Below, one piece after another: positions 27,496 to 36,002 of a stretch of DNA of 64,000 bases. This stretch comes from Beijerinckiaceae bacterium (GTDB lineage Bacteria; Pseudomonadota; Alphaproteobacteria; Rhizobiales; Beijerinckiaceae), in assembly GCA_027533425.1 (NCBI GenBank), contig JAPZUD010000006.1, positions 186,001-250,000 on the forward strand, in the 5' to 3' direction. Both the position numbers and the translations under genes were made by a program. Within the stretch, counting starts at the first letter, position 1. The number at the start of each line of letters is the position of its first letter. Under the pieces are notes generated by a model. That model had not been told where the DNA came from and ran no database searches. It worked only from the letters and a program-made list of their open reading frames with translations.

Positions 27496-27654
27496 TGCGG
27501 GGCTGCGGGATGCGGCAGGTTATACGTATTCCCCGGGGCCTTAACGATCCTTAGGGAGCTGTACCTATCCGGACTCGTGGGTCCGGGTACACGGCGCCCA
27601 CCTACTTATGTAGGTTCCCGGGATCGACACTCCACCGGTCTTCGCGGCTCCGCA
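27496..27654 (+). ncRNA. ssrS: 6S RNA
   Basis: 6S RNA binds the sigma-70 RNA polymerase holoenzyme and mimics an open promoter. The terminal stem pairs 27496-27507 (TGCGGGGCTGCG) with 27643-27654 (CGCGGCTCCGCA), all 12 pairs formed with two G-U. The central part has the typical alphaproteobacterial 6S blocks: ATTCCCCGGGGCCTTAACGA, CCTTAGGGAGCTG, GGGTACACGGCGCCC, and the hairpin ACCTACTTATGTAGGT followed by TCCCGGGATCGA. Length is about 159 nt. It lies directly after zapA, the usual place. The gene ygfA (fau), which often follows 6S, is absent; a YmdB-like gene follows instead. Confidence 0.88.
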
Positions 27655-27699
27655 CCTTCCCGCCGTCATGCGCGGCACGAGTTTCCGCAGGCGGTCTCC

Positions 27700-28515
27700 A
27701 TGCGTCTTCTCTTTCTCGGTGATGTCGTCGGCCGTCCCGGCCGCGAGGCCGTCCAGCGTTACCTCCCGGCCCTGCGCGCCCGGCTGAAGCCGGATTGCGT
27801 GGTCATCAACGGCGAGAATGCCGCCGGCGGCTTCGGAATCACAGAAGGCATCTACCAGGAATTGCTGGATGCCGGCGCCGACGCCATCACGCTCGGCAAC
27901 CATGCCTTCGACCAGCGCGAGACGCTGGTCTTCATCGAGCGCGCACCCCGCCTTGTCCGGCCCGCCAACCTGCCACCGGGCACGCCCGGCCGCGGGGCCG
28001 CTCTGGTCGAGCTGGCCGATGGCCGCCGCGTTCTCGTGATCAACGTGCTCGGACGCATCTCGATGGATGCCGTCGATTGCCCCTTCCGCGCCACCGAGCG
28101 CGAGATCGAGCTCTGCCCCCTGCGCGAGATGGCCGATGCCATCCTGCTCGATCTCCATGCCGAGGCCACAGCCGAGAAGCAGGCGCTCGCCTGGCATTTC
28201 GACGGCCGCGTGTCCGTGGCGGTCGGCACGCATACCCATGTGCCCACGGCCGATCACCGGCTCTTCCCGGGCGGCACCGCCTACCAGACCGATGCCGGCA
28301 TGTGCGGCGACTACCATTCCGTGATCGGGTTCGACTGGCGCGAGCCCACGCGCCGCCTGGTCGAGAAAATCCCCGGCTCGCGCTGGGAATCGGCAACAGG
28401 CGACGGCGCGGTCAGCGGCATCCTTGTCGAAACCGACGATCGCACCGGCCTTGCCCAGCGCATTGCCCCCGTCCGCCAGGGCGCCCATCTCGCCGAGACC
28501 CTGCCCGACTGGTAA
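27700..28515 (+). CDS. YmdB/TIGR00282-family metallophosphoesterase
   Basis: A 271-residue calcineurin-like phosphoesterase. It has the metal-site motifs MRLLFLGDVVGRPGR, VINGENAAGGFGIT, TLGNHAFDQ, ILLDLHAEAT and VAVGTHTHVPTAD, in the order of the YmdB family (2',3'-cyclic nucleotide phosphodiesterase activity is reported in Bacillus). ATG 27700 is chosen as it gives the family N-terminus; upstream in-frame codons run through the 6S RNA gene. It stands 103 bases upstream of yebC. Confidence 0.88.
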   Translation: MRLLFLGDVVGRPGREAVQRYLPALRARLKPDCVVINGENAAGGFGITEGIYQELLDAGADAITLGNHAFDQRETLVFIERAPRLVRPANLPPGTPGRGAALVELADGRRVLVINVLGRISMDAVDCPFRATEREIELCPLREMADAILLDLHAEATAEKQALAWHFDGRVSVAVGTHTHVPTADHRLFPGGTAYQTDAGMCGDYHSVIGFDWREPTRRLVEKIPGSRWESATGDGAVSGILVETDDRTGLAQRIAPVRQGAHLAETLPDW

Positions 28516-28617
28516 CGCACCCGGGCCGGGCTTCCCGCCACCCCGCTCTTTCCTTGGCCGGCGCATTTGCTATAAGCCGCGCCCATCTCGACCCTTTCCA
28601 GCGCCCGGAGGCTGACC

Positions 28618-29364
28618 ATGGCCGGTCATTCGCAATTCAAGAACATCATGCATCGCAAGGGCAAGCAGGATGCCGTGCGCTCGAAGGTGTTCGGCAAGCT
28701 GGCGCGCGAAATCACGGTGGCGGCCAAGCTCGGCCTGCCCGACCCGGCGATGAACCCGCGCCTGCGCATGGCCATTCTCGCCGCGCGCGCCGAAAACATG
28801 CCGAAGGACAATATCGAACGGGCGATCAAGAAGGCGACGGGCGGCGACGGCGAGAGCTACGAGGAAGTGCGCTACGAGGGCCGTGGCCCCGGCGGTGTGA
28901 TGCTGATTGTCGAGGCGCTGACCGACAACCGCAACCGCACCGGCGCAGCTGTCCGTTCCTACTTCACCAAGGCGGGCGGCGAACTCGGCGCCACCGGTTC
29001 GGCCACCTTCATGTTCGACCGCGTCGGCGAGATCACCTATCCCGCGAGCATCGGCGATGCCGACCGGGTGATGGAAGCCGCCATCGAGGCCGGCGCCGAC
29101 GACGTCGCCTCGGACGAGAACGGCCACACCATTCTCTGCGCCTTCTCCGACCTGTCGGATGTCTCGAAGGCACTCGAGGCCTCGCTCGGCGCGCCGGCCT
29201 CGGCCAAGGCGATCTGGAAGCCGCAGAACACCGTCGAGCTCGACGAGGAGAAGGCCCAGAGCATCATGAAGCTCATCGACAACCTCGATAATGATGATGA
29301 CGTCCAGAACGTCTTCTCGAATTTCGAGGTGTCGGAAGAGGTGATGGCGAAGCTGACGGCCTGA
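28618..29364 (+). CDS. yebC: YebC/PmpR family translation/transcription regulator
   Basis: A 248-residue protein with the canonical N-terminus [18 protein letters not shown] and [20 protein letters not shown], then [19 protein letters not shown] and [11 protein letters not shown]. YebC proteins act on DNA or, as shown recently for several members, help ribosomes pass proline stretches. It lies upstream of the ruv genes, an association seen in many bacteria. Here a TauE-type permease gene on the other strand intervenes, with stops only 5 bases apart. Confidence 0.95.
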   Translation: MAGHSQFKNIMHRKGKQDAVRSKVFGKLAREITVAAKLGLPDPAMNPRLRMAILAARAENMPKDNIERAIKKATGGDGESYEEVRYEGRGPGGVMLIVEALTDNRNRTGAAVRSYFTKAGGELGATGSATFMFDRVGEITYPASIGDADRVMEAAIEAGADDVASDENGHTILCAFSDLSDVSKALEASLGAPASAKAIWKPQNTVELDEEKAQSIMKLIDNLDNDDDVQNVFSNFEVSEEVMAKLTA

Positions 29365-29369
29365 AGCCC

Positions 29370-30125
29370 TCAGCGGATCCAGCCATCCAGCGCCGGCAGC
29401 GACAGGATCGCCGCCAGAGCGATCACGAGATAGGCGATCCGCCGGAACGTCGCCTCACTGGCGATGTGATAGCCCCGCGTGCCGAGATAGAGCATCGCGC
29501 CATAGGCCGGCATGACGCTGAGCGCGATCAGCAGGGTCTCGGCCGTCAGGATGCCCCGATAGGCGAGAATCGCCCCGGAAACGAAGGTCGAGAACAGGAA
29601 ATAGGTCTGCATGTCGGCCCGGATCTCGGCCGGCTGGCGGCTCTGGCTTGACAGCCAGAACAGGGCGAGCGGCAACCCGCTGAGGCTGGCAAGCCCGTTG
29701 AACAGCCCGGACAGGCTGCCGACGGAGAGGGTCAGCGCCAGGCCAGGCCGGCCGCGATAGCGCCAGCCACTGGCAAGGATCAAAACCGCCGCCATCACCA
29801 GGCCGGAAATGATCCAGCGGATCGCCAGCGCATCGACATGGATGAGCACATGGAGCCCGACCGGGAACATCAACGCAGCAGCAGCGAGCAAGGTCAGCAC
29901 GCCTTTCTTGTCCGCCGCCGGATAGGCCCGCATCCCCAGCACCAGCGCGAAGGGCGCATCGATGGCCCAGATCACAGCGAGCGCCACATGCGGCGGCAGG
30001 ACACTGGCCGCCAGCGGCATGAAGATCATCGCGAAACCGAAGCCGGTAAAGCCGCGCGTCAGTCCGCCCAGCGCGGCGCCCAGCGCGACGACCAGCCAGT
30101 CCTGGGGAGAAAGTGCGGCAAGCAT
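29370..30125 (-). CDS. TauE/SafE-family (sulfite exporter-like) permease
   Basis: A 251-residue, very hydrophobic protein with about eight membrane helices. The N-terminal [18 protein letters not shown] is the TauE/SafE (DUF81) family signature, and a second copy of the half-motif is [21 protein letters not shown]. The family exports organosulfonates, sulfite or other anions; the substrate here is unknown. ATG 30125 is chosen, but the in-frame ATG 30164 is possible (13 residues longer). It is divergent from ruvC and convergent with yebC. Confidence 0.82.
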   Translation of the reverse strand: MLAALSPQDWLVVALGAALGGLTRGFTGFGFAMIFMPLAASVLPPHVALAVIWAIDAPFALVLGMRAYPAADKKGVLTLLAAAALMFPVGLHVLIHVDALAIRWIISGLVMAAVLILASGWRYRGRPGLALTLSVGSLSGLFNGLASLSGLPLALFWLSSQSRQPAEIRADMQTYFLFSTFVSGAILAYRGILTAETLLIALSVMPAYGAMLYLGTRGYHIASEATFRRIAYLVIALAAILSLPALDGWIR

Positions 30126-30193
30126 CGGCAGATTTCCGGGGAGTCGTGCCCTCCCGGCTAGCATGCGGCGGCATCCGGCACTACCGATATCGC

Positions 30194-30682
30194 ATGAATA
30201 AATCCGTGCGAATCATCGGCATTGATCCCGGGCTGCGCCATACCGGCTGGGGCATCATCGAGAGCGAGGGGACACGCCTGTCCTACATCGCCTGCGGTGC
30301 CGTGGAGCCGACGCCTTCGGCGGACCTTGCGGACCGGCTGGCCGCCATCCACGAGGGCTTGCGCGTGGTGATCGCCGATCACGCCCCGCAGGAAGCGGCG
30401 GTGGAGGAGACCTTCCTCAACAAGGATCCCCGCTCCACCCTCAAGCTCGGCGCGGCGCGCGGCATCGCCATGCTCGTGCCGGCCCAGGCCGGGCTGAAAG
30501 TGGCCGAATATGCGCCGAACCAGGTGAAAAAGAGCGTGGTCGGGGCTGGCCATGCCGAGAAGGCGCAGATCCGGATGATGGTGAAGGTGCTGCTGCCGAA
30601 GGCCGAGTTTCGCACAGACGACATGGCCGATGCGCTCGCCATCGCCATCTGCCATGCCCATAACAGGGGCCGCGGAGGATGA
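30194..30682 (+). CDS. ruvC: crossover junction endodeoxyribonuclease RuvC
   Basis: A 162-residue Holliday-junction resolvase. The catalytic acids are visible in [12 protein letters not shown] (Asp near residue 11), [12 protein letters not shown] (Glu) and [14 protein letters not shown] (Asp pair). ATG 30194 gives the normal N-terminus; the frame is open earlier. It is first in an operon with ruvA and ruvB. The stop overlaps the start of a small secreted-protein gene (ATGA at 30679-30682), so the resolvase and branch-migration genes are linked through it. Confidence 0.96.
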   Translation: MNKSVRIIGIDPGLRHTGWGIIESEGTRLSYIACGAVEPTPSADLADRLAAIHEGLRVVIADHAPQEAAVEETFLNKDPRSTLKLGAARGIAMLVPAQAGLKVAEYAPNQVKKSVVGAGHAEKAQIRMMVKVLLPKAEFRTDDMADALAIAICHAHNRGRGG

Positions 30683-31050
30683 AGATGCGTGCAGTCACCC
30701 TGCTGGCCCTGTTGCTGCCTGCCCCGGCCCTCGGCCAGAGCGCGCCTGCACCGCAACCCGGCCGCTATGCGATCACCCTCGCGGAATGCCGGTCCGGCGA
30801 GATCTTCCTGACCCTCGCGAAGGACCGGCTGGATCTCCCTGTTCTCTCATGCACCGGCCTCGCCTTCACGCCGGAAGCCCCCGGCGGCGGCGATCTGGCC
30901 CGTTGGTCCGTATCGGCAAGGACATGCACGGCGGAGGGCGAGGACAAGCCCGCGCCGAAACGATTCCGCATCGAGGCGCGCGGCACGGCCTTGCGCATTC
31001 TCTGGGCGGATGGAACGAAGAGCGCCTGGATGGCGCGTTGCGGCCGGTGA
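30679..31050 (+). CDS. small periplasmic/secreted protein inserted in the ruv operon
   Basis: A 123-residue protein with a signal peptide ([21 protein letters not shown], probable cleavage after ALG or GQS). The mature part has four Cys (positions about 37, 58, 82 and 121), which could form two disulfides, and a beta-rich pattern. No family is recognised. It overlaps ruvC by 4 bases and lies 19 bases before ruvA, so it must be co-transcribed with them. A secreted protein inside a DNA-repair operon is unusual, and no functional link is apparent. Confidence 0.7.
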   Translation: MKMRAVTLLALLLPAPALGQSAPAPQPGRYAITLAECRSGEIFLTLAKDRLDLPVLSCTGLAFTPEAPGGGDLARWSVSARTCTAEGEDKPAPKRFRIEARGTALRILWADGTKSAWMARCGR

Positions 31051-31069
31051 GGCAGGGAACGAGGCAGGC

Positions 31070-31687
31070 ATGATCGGCAAGCTCAAGGGCGTGATCGACA
31101 GCTACGGCGAGGATACCGTGATCCTCGACGTCCATGGCGTCGGCTATCTCGTGCATTGCTCCAGCCGCACCCTGCAGGCCCTGCCGCAGGCCGGCGAGGC
31201 GGCGACGCTCTTCATCGAGACCATCGTCCGCGAGGACATGATCCGCCTGTTCGGCTTCGCCAGCGCGCTTGAACAGCAATGGTTCAACATCCTGCTCGGC
31301 GTGCAGGGCGTCGGCCAGAAAGTGGCGCTCGCCATCCTGTCCACGCTGAAGCCCGGCGAACTCGCCAATGCCATCGCCATGAAGGACAAGGCCGCCATCG
31401 CCCGCACCTCCGGCGTCGGGCCGAAACTGGCCGAACGCATCTGCGTCGAGCTGAAGGACAAGGCGCCCGCCTTCGGCACGGTCGATCCCGCCGTGGCGAA
31501 ACTCGCCGGCGAGGCGGATGAAGGCCGGGTGAAGGGCCCGCTGAAGGATGCGATCTCGGCCCTCGTCAATCTCGGCTATGGCCAGCCGCAGGCCGCTGCC
31601 GCCGTGGCTGCCGCCGCGAAAGCGTTGGGCGAGGGGGCGGAAACCGGCCAGCTCATCCGGCAGGGCCTGAAGGAGCTGGCGAAATGA
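31070..31687 (+). CDS. ruvA: Holliday junction branch migration protein RuvA
   Basis: A 205-residue DNA-binding subunit of the RuvAB helicase. It has the OB-fold domain ([21 protein letters not shown]), then helix-hairpin-helix motifs around [14 protein letters not shown] and [12 protein letters not shown], and the C-terminal domain III ([11 protein letters not shown]) that contacts RuvB. The start is ATG 31070 with GAGGCAGG upstream. Its stop overlaps the start of a GNAT gene (ATGA at 31684-31687), which in turn overlaps ruvB. Confidence 0.96.
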   Translation: MIGKLKGVIDSYGEDTVILDVHGVGYLVHCSSRTLQALPQAGEAATLFIETIVREDMIRLFGFASALEQQWFNILLGVQGVGQKVALAILSTLKPGELANAIAMKDKAAIARTSGVGPKLAERICVELKDKAPAFGTVDPAVAKLAGEADEGRVKGPLKDAISALVNLGYGQPQAAAAVAAAAKALGEGAETGQLIRQGLKELAK

Positions 31688-32151
31688 TCATCGCGCCCGC
31701 CAGCCACGAGGATCTGCTCGCCGGATGGCGCCAGCACTGGCGCGGCGAGGGGATCGTCACCCCCCGGCGCCGCTATGGCCCGGCGGAAGTGCACGCTTTC
31801 GCCGCGCGCGATGGCGCCGGCGCCATGGCCGGGCTCGTCTCCTTTTCCGTCCATGATGGCCTCGGCGAGCTGGTCAGCCTCAATACCGAGGCGCCGCAGC
31901 AGGGCGTCGGCACGGCCCTGATGGAGATGGCCGAGCGCGAGGCCCGCCAGCTCGGCGCCGCGCGGATGATCCTCGCCACGACGAACAACAATCTCGGCGC
32001 GCTCCGCTTTTTCCAGAAGCGCGGCTACCATCTCGTCGCGCTGCATCGCGATGCCGTGGCCGGGATCCGCCGCGAGAAACCCTCCATCCCGATGACGGAT
32101 GCGGAGGGCCTGCCCATCCGCGACCTGATCGACCTCGAGAAGACGCTATGA
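31684..32151 (+). CDS. GNAT-family N-acetyltransferase between ruvA and ruvB
   Basis: A 155-residue acetyltransferase with the motif A region [20 protein letters not shown] (Q-QGVG-A, acetyl-CoA loop) and the C-terminal [19 protein letters not shown]. It overlaps ruvA and ruvB each by 4 bases (ATGA), so it is translated as part of the ruv operon. The substrate is unknown. Whether it has a role in recombination or is simply embedded is open. Confidence 0.82.
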   Translation: MIIAPASHEDLLAGWRQHWRGEGIVTPRRRYGPAEVHAFAARDGAGAMAGLVSFSVHDGLGELVSLNTEAPQQGVGTALMEMAEREARQLGAARMILATTNNNLGALRFFQKRGYHLVALHRDAVAGIRREKPSIPMTDAEGLPIRDLIDLEKTL

Positions 32152-33188
32152 CCCGCCCCGGCCTCCTCAATCCCGAAAAGCGCGGCGATGATGTCGATCA
32201 GTCGATCCGCCCGCTCGCCCTCGGTGAATTCATCGGCCAGCAGCAGGCGCAGGAAAACCTCAAGGTCTTTATCCAGGCGGCCAAGGCGCGCGGCGAGGCG
32301 CTCGACCATGTGCTCTTCGTCGGCCCGCCCGGCCTCGGCAAGACGACGCTGGCGCAGATCGTCGCGCGCGAGCTCGGCGTGAATTTCCGCTCGACCTCCG
32401 GCCCCGTCATCGCCAAGGCCGGTGATCTCGCCGCGCAGCTGACGAACCTTGACGAGCGCGACGTGCTCTTCATCGACGAGATCCACCGCCTCAACCCGGC
32501 GGTCGAGGAAATCCTCTACCCCGCCATGGAGGATTACCAGCTCGACCTGATCATCGGCGAAGGCCCGGCCGCGCGCTCGGTGAAGATTGACCTGCCGAAA
32601 TTCACCCTTGTCGGCGCCACCACCCGCGCCGGCCTGCTGACGACGCCCCTGCGCGATCGCTTCGGCATCCCGATCCGGCTGAATTTCTACACCGTGGCGG
32701 AACTCGAGTTGATCGTGACGCGCGGCGCGCGGGTGCTCGGCATCGGCATGAGCGAGGATGGCGCGAACGAGATCGCCCGCCGCGCGCGCGGCACGCCGCG
32801 CATTGCCGGCCGGCTGCTCCGCCGCGTGCGCGATGTCGCCATCGTCGAGGGCGCGGACCGGGTGACGCGCGCTATCGCCGACAAGGCGCTGACCATGCTC
32901 GATGTCGATTCGATCGGCCTTGACCTGATGGACCGGCGCTATCTCACCACCATCGCCGAGAAATTCTCCGGCGGGCCGGTGGGGATCGAGACCATGGCCG
33001 CGGCCCTGTCCGAGCCACGCGATGCGATCGAGGACATTATCGAGCCCTATCTCCTCCAGCAGGGCTTCCTGCAGCGCACCCCGCGCGGCCGGCTGCTCAC
33101 CGATGCCGCCTTCCGCCATCTCGGGATGAACCCGCCGACGCGGCAGCCGGCCCAGTTCGGGCTGTTCGAGGGCGAAGAAGAAGGTTGA
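32148..33188 (+). CDS. ruvB: Holliday junction branch migration DNA helicase RuvB
   Basis: A 346-residue AAA+ motor of the RuvAB complex. It has the N-terminal [19 protein letters not shown], Walker [12 protein letters not shown], Walker [12 protein letters not shown], sensor [12 protein letters not shown], arginine finger LRDRFG, and a C-terminal winged helix with GVGIET-like [12 protein letters not shown] and RTPRGRLLT. The start overlaps the preceding GNAT gene. The stop lies at the head of a perfect hairpin (33187-33207). Confidence 0.97.
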   Translation: MTRPGLLNPEKRGDDVDQSIRPLALGEFIGQQQAQENLKVFIQAAKARGEALDHVLFVGPPGLGKTTLAQIVARELGVNFRSTSGPVIAKAGDLAAQLTNLDERDVLFIDEIHRLNPAVEEILYPAMEDYQLDLIIGEGPAARSVKIDLPKFTLVGATTRAGLLTTPLRDRFGIPIRLNFYTVAELELIVTRGARVLGIGMSEDGANEIARRARGTPRIAGRLLRRVRDVAIVEGADRVTRAIADKALTMLDVDSIGLDLMDRRYLTTIAEKFSGGPVGIETMAAALSEPRDAIEDIIEPYLLQQGFLQRTPRGRLLTDAAFRHLGMNPPTRQPAQFGLFEGEEEG

Positions 33189-33207
33189 TGCCGCGAAACG
33201 CGGCATC
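33187..33207. repeat. perfect inverted repeat at the ruvB stop codon
   Basis: GATGCCGCG / CGCGGCATC, 9 bp around an AAA loop. It overlaps the ruvB stop codon and has no T-run on either strand, so it is at most a weak or Rho-assisted terminator or an mRNA-stabilising hairpin. Confidence 0.6.
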
Positions 33208-33237
33208 GGTCCATGGCGTGTTTCAGCGCAACAACGC

Positions 33238-34158
33238 TCAGCTTCCGCGCTTCTTGCGCTCGCGGTCCAGTTCCTCGATCACAGCGACAACATCGAGATA
33301 ATCCTCATGTCTGGCCGGAGCATAACCCTGAACCTTGCCATCGGTCAGCGCCTTGAAGACATCCGGCGCCCGATCCTTCATGCTGACCATGGCATCGCGG
33401 ACCGCCTCCTGGAGCCCGACCGGGAGGTTCGACCGAACACAGAACGGGCTGTTCGGGATCAGCGGCGACGTCCAGATGATCCGGGTTGAACCCTTGGCAA
33501 TCATGCCGCGCCCTTCGAGGCGCTGCACCATGCCGCTCTCGGCATTCGTCCAGTGGGTGGCTGCAGCCTCATACTGGCCCTTGACCACGCCGATAACCGA
33601 ATTCTCATGGCTGCCGGAGAACGCCGTCGCAGAAAAATGTGTCGCCGGGTCGAAGCCCTGCTTCTTCATGAAGTATTGCGGAAAGGCATATCCGGATGTG
33701 GAATTCGGATCAGCGAAGAGGAAGGGCTTGCCCTTGAGATCAGCGAGCGACTGAATCGGGCTGTCCGCCCGGACAATGACTACCGAGTAATATCCTTCGG
33801 CACCATTGTTATCGATGTCGCGGAAGATCGGCTTCAGCTTGTCGCCCATGATGCGCCGGCCGAGGGAATAGACCGCCGGCCCGAACCGCGAGAACTCGAT
33901 CTGGTCGCCGCGCATGGCCTCGACCAGGCCCGCATAATCAGCCACGCGATAGGTCCGTGTCGGGACGCCGAGTTGATCGGTCAGGTACTTGGCCACCGGC
34001 TCCCAGCGTGACAGGGCTCCAGCTTCGTTTTCCGCTGAAGAAACGCCGACCCGCAATTCCTTGAACTGGCTCCGCCAGTCCTGTGCCTCTGCCCGGAGCG
34101 GGAGCGCGACCAGCGTGGATGTTGCCAGAAAGGCCCGGCGGTTGAGAATGATGCCCAT
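33238..34158 (-). CDS. phosphate/phosphonate-type ABC transporter substrate-binding protein (PhnD-like), orphan
   Basis: A 306-residue periplasmic binding protein. The signal is a twin-arginine-like or Sec type (MGIILNRRAFLATSTLVALP, cleavage near AEA-Q). The mature part has the PhnD-family fold: LRVGVSSAENEAGALSRWEP, VEAMRGDQIEFSRFGPAVY, the ligand segment FADPNSTSGYAFPQYF and ATHWTNAESG. The start is ATG 34158 with GGGAGG at 8 bases. No permease or ATPase gene is adjacent, so it is an orphan receptor in this window. The ligand is unknown. Confidence 0.82.
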   Translation of the reverse strand: MGIILNRRAFLATSTLVALPLRAEAQDWRSQFKELRVGVSSAENEAGALSRWEPVAKYLTDQLGVPTRTYRVADYAGLVEAMRGDQIEFSRFGPAVYSLGRRIMGDKLKPIFRDIDNNGAEGYYSVVIVRADSPIQSLADLKGKPFLFADPNSTSGYAFPQYFMKKQGFDPATHFSATAFSGSHENSVIGVVKGQYEAAATHWTNAESGMVQRLEGRGMIAKGSTRIIWTSPLIPNSPFCVRSNLPVGLQEAVRDAMVSMKDRAPDVFKALTDGKVQGYAPARHEDYLDVVAVIEELDRERKKRGS

Positions 34159-34226
34159 GGCTGCTACCTCCCGATCCGCCCGCTCGGCGGCTGGAGCGAA
34201 GCCAAACACGAAAGCATCACAGGGCC

Positions 34227-34643
34227 ATGACGGACTGCGCCTCGACCCTCCCCCTCCGCATCTATTACGAGGACACGGATTTCTCCGGCTTCGTCTACCA
34301 TGCCCGCTACCTGCATTTCTTCGAACGCGGCCGCACCGAGGCCCTGCGCGCGGCGGGCATCGACCAGCGCAGCCTGTTCGAGGCCGAGGGCGGGCCCTTC
34401 GCCTTCGTGGTCCGGCATCTCTCGATCGATTACCATCAGCCGGCGCGGATGGATGACGAGGTCACGGTGGAAACGCGGATCACGGAAATCGGTGGTGCCA
34501 GCCTGACGATGAACCAGCGCCTGTTGCGCTCGGGCACCTGCCTCGCCGAGGCCGGCGTCACCATCGCTTTCCTCGCGAAAGGGCGGCCGAAACGGCTCGA
34601 TCCCGTTCTCCGTGCACAGCTTGTTGCATTGCACAAGCTCTGA
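34227..34643 (+). CDS. ybgC: Tol-Pal-associated acyl-CoA thioesterase YbgC
   Basis: A 138-residue hotdog-fold thioesterase. It has IYYEDTDFSGFVYHARYLHFFERGR, with the catalytic Asp in EDTDFSG, and DYHQPARMDDEVTVET. YbgC is the usual first gene of tol-pal operons and acts on acyl-CoA or acyl-ACP at the inner membrane. It precedes tolQ by 168 bases, which leaves room for a separate promoter for tolQ. Confidence 0.92.
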   Translation: MTDCASTLPLRIYYEDTDFSGFVYHARYLHFFERGRTEALRAAGIDQRSLFEAEGGPFAFVVRHLSIDYHQPARMDDEVTVETRITEIGGASLTMNQRLLRSGTCLAEAGVTIAFLAKGRPKRLDPVLRAQLVALHKL

Positions 34644-34811
34644 ATATACCAAAGGTTAACCATAAAGGACCATGGATAGAACCGGCGGCCCCTGCGCGGT
34701 CCGGGCCGTGGCTTTTCCCGTGCCGCGCCTCAGTTTGGTCGCAAAACGGGGTCAAGAGCCGCGTTCTGTCGCTGTCGGAGCCCGCCCGGGCGCCGGAAAG
34801 AAGGAAGTCTC

Positions 34812-35528
34812 ATGCCAGGTGCCGATGCCACCCCCGATCTCTCGCTGATTGCCCTGTTCCTGCATGCCCATTTCATCGTGAAACTGGTCATGCTCGGGCT
34901 GATGGCGGCGTCGATCTGGTCCTGGGCGATCATCATAAACAAGGCGATGATGCTGCGCGCCATGAAGGCCCGCATGAACGAATTCGAGGATACGTTCTGG
35001 TCCGGCCAGAGCCTCGACGAACTGTATCGCTCGCTCCATCAGAAGACGACGGACGGGTTCGCCGCCCTGTTCGTCGCGGCCATGGGCGAATGGCGCCGCA
35101 CCTTCGAAGGGTCGGGCCGCGGTTTCGCCAGCCTGCAGACCCGCATTGACAAGGTGCTCGATGTCTCGATCTCGCGCGAGGTGGAACGGCTGGAATCAAA
35201 GCTGCTGGTGCTAGCCACCATCGCCTCGGTCGGCCCCTATATCGGCCTGTTCGGCACGGTTTTCGGCATCATGACGACCTTCCGCTCGATCGCCGCCTCG
35301 AAGAACACCTCGCTGGCCGTCGTCGCGCCGGGCATTGCCGAGGCGCTCTTCGCCACGGCAATCGCGCTGGTTGCCGCCATTCCGGCCAATATCTTCTACA
35401 ACAAGTTCGTCAAGGACGTGTCCCGCACGCAGGGCCGCCTCGAGAGCTTCGCGGATGAATTCTCAGCCATCCTCTCGCGCCAGATCGACGAGCGCGCCGG
35501 CCAGACCGCCGCGCGCGGCGCGGCGTAA
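34812..35528 (+). CDS. tolQ: Tol-Pal system protein TolQ
   Basis: A 238-residue inner-membrane proton-channel subunit. One membrane helix lies near the N-terminus (HFIVKLVMLGLMAASIWSWA) and two follow at the middle (LLVLATIASVGPYIGLFGTVFG, the family signature; and VAPGIAEALFATAIALVAAIP). It forms the motor with TolR and TolA. GGAAG precedes the ATG. It is 12 bases from tolR and is first in the tolQRAB run. Confidence 0.96.
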   Translation: MPGADATPDLSLIALFLHAHFIVKLVMLGLMAASIWSWAIIINKAMMLRAMKARMNEFEDTFWSGQSLDELYRSLHQKTTDGFAALFVAAMGEWRRTFEGSGRGFASLQTRIDKVLDVSISREVERLESKLLVLATIASVGPYIGLFGTVFGIMTTFRSIAASKNTSLAVVAPGIAEALFATAIALVAAIPANIFYNKFVKDVSRTQGRLESFADEFSAILSRQIDERAGQTAARGAA

Positions 35529-35540
35529 GGAGGCCCGGCC

Positions 35541-35987
35541 ATGGCCATGGCGATGAATGCAGGCGGAGGCGGCGGCAAGAGACGGCGGTCGCGCCGGGCC
35601 GCGCCGATGGCGGATCTCAACATGATCCCCTTCATCGACGTCATGCTCGTGCTGCTGGTGATCTTCATGGTCGCCGCGCCGCTGCTGACCACCGGCGTCC
35701 CGGTCGACCTGCCGAAGACCGGCGCTTCGCAGCTCAACATCGATCAGAAGCCGATCTCGGTCACGATCGACGAGCGCGGGCGCCTGTTCCTGCAGGACAA
35801 GGAAACCCGCATCGAGACGCTGGCCGCCGAGATCGGCGCCATTGCCAAGCAGGGCTATGACGAGCGGATCTATGTCCGCGGGGCCGCGCAGGTGAATTAC
35901 GGCCGTGTCGGCGAGGTGATGGGCGTGTTGCAGCGCGCCGGCTACACGAAAATCGGGCTGGTCAACGCACCGGCCGACACGAAGTAA
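35541..35987 (+). CDS. tolR: Tol-Pal system protein TolR
   Basis: A 148-residue ExbD/TolR-type protein. A short basic cytoplasmic tail (GGGGGKRRRSRRAAP) precedes one membrane helix with the key Asp in MADLNMIPFIDVMLVLLVIF. The remaining periplasmic domain (from about residue 50) is a normal TolR fold. An excellent ribosome-binding site, AAGGAGG, precedes the start. It works with TolQ as the proton-driven stator. Confidence 0.95.
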   Translation: MAMAMNAGGGGGKRRRSRRAAPMADLNMIPFIDVMLVLLVIFMVAAPLLTTGVPVDLPKTGASQLNIDQKPISVTIDERGRLFLQDKETRIETLAAEIGAIAKQGYDERIYVRGAAQVNYGRVGEVMGVLQRAGYTKIGLVNAPADTK

Positions 35988-36002
35988 CGGAGGTCAGGCA
36001 CG

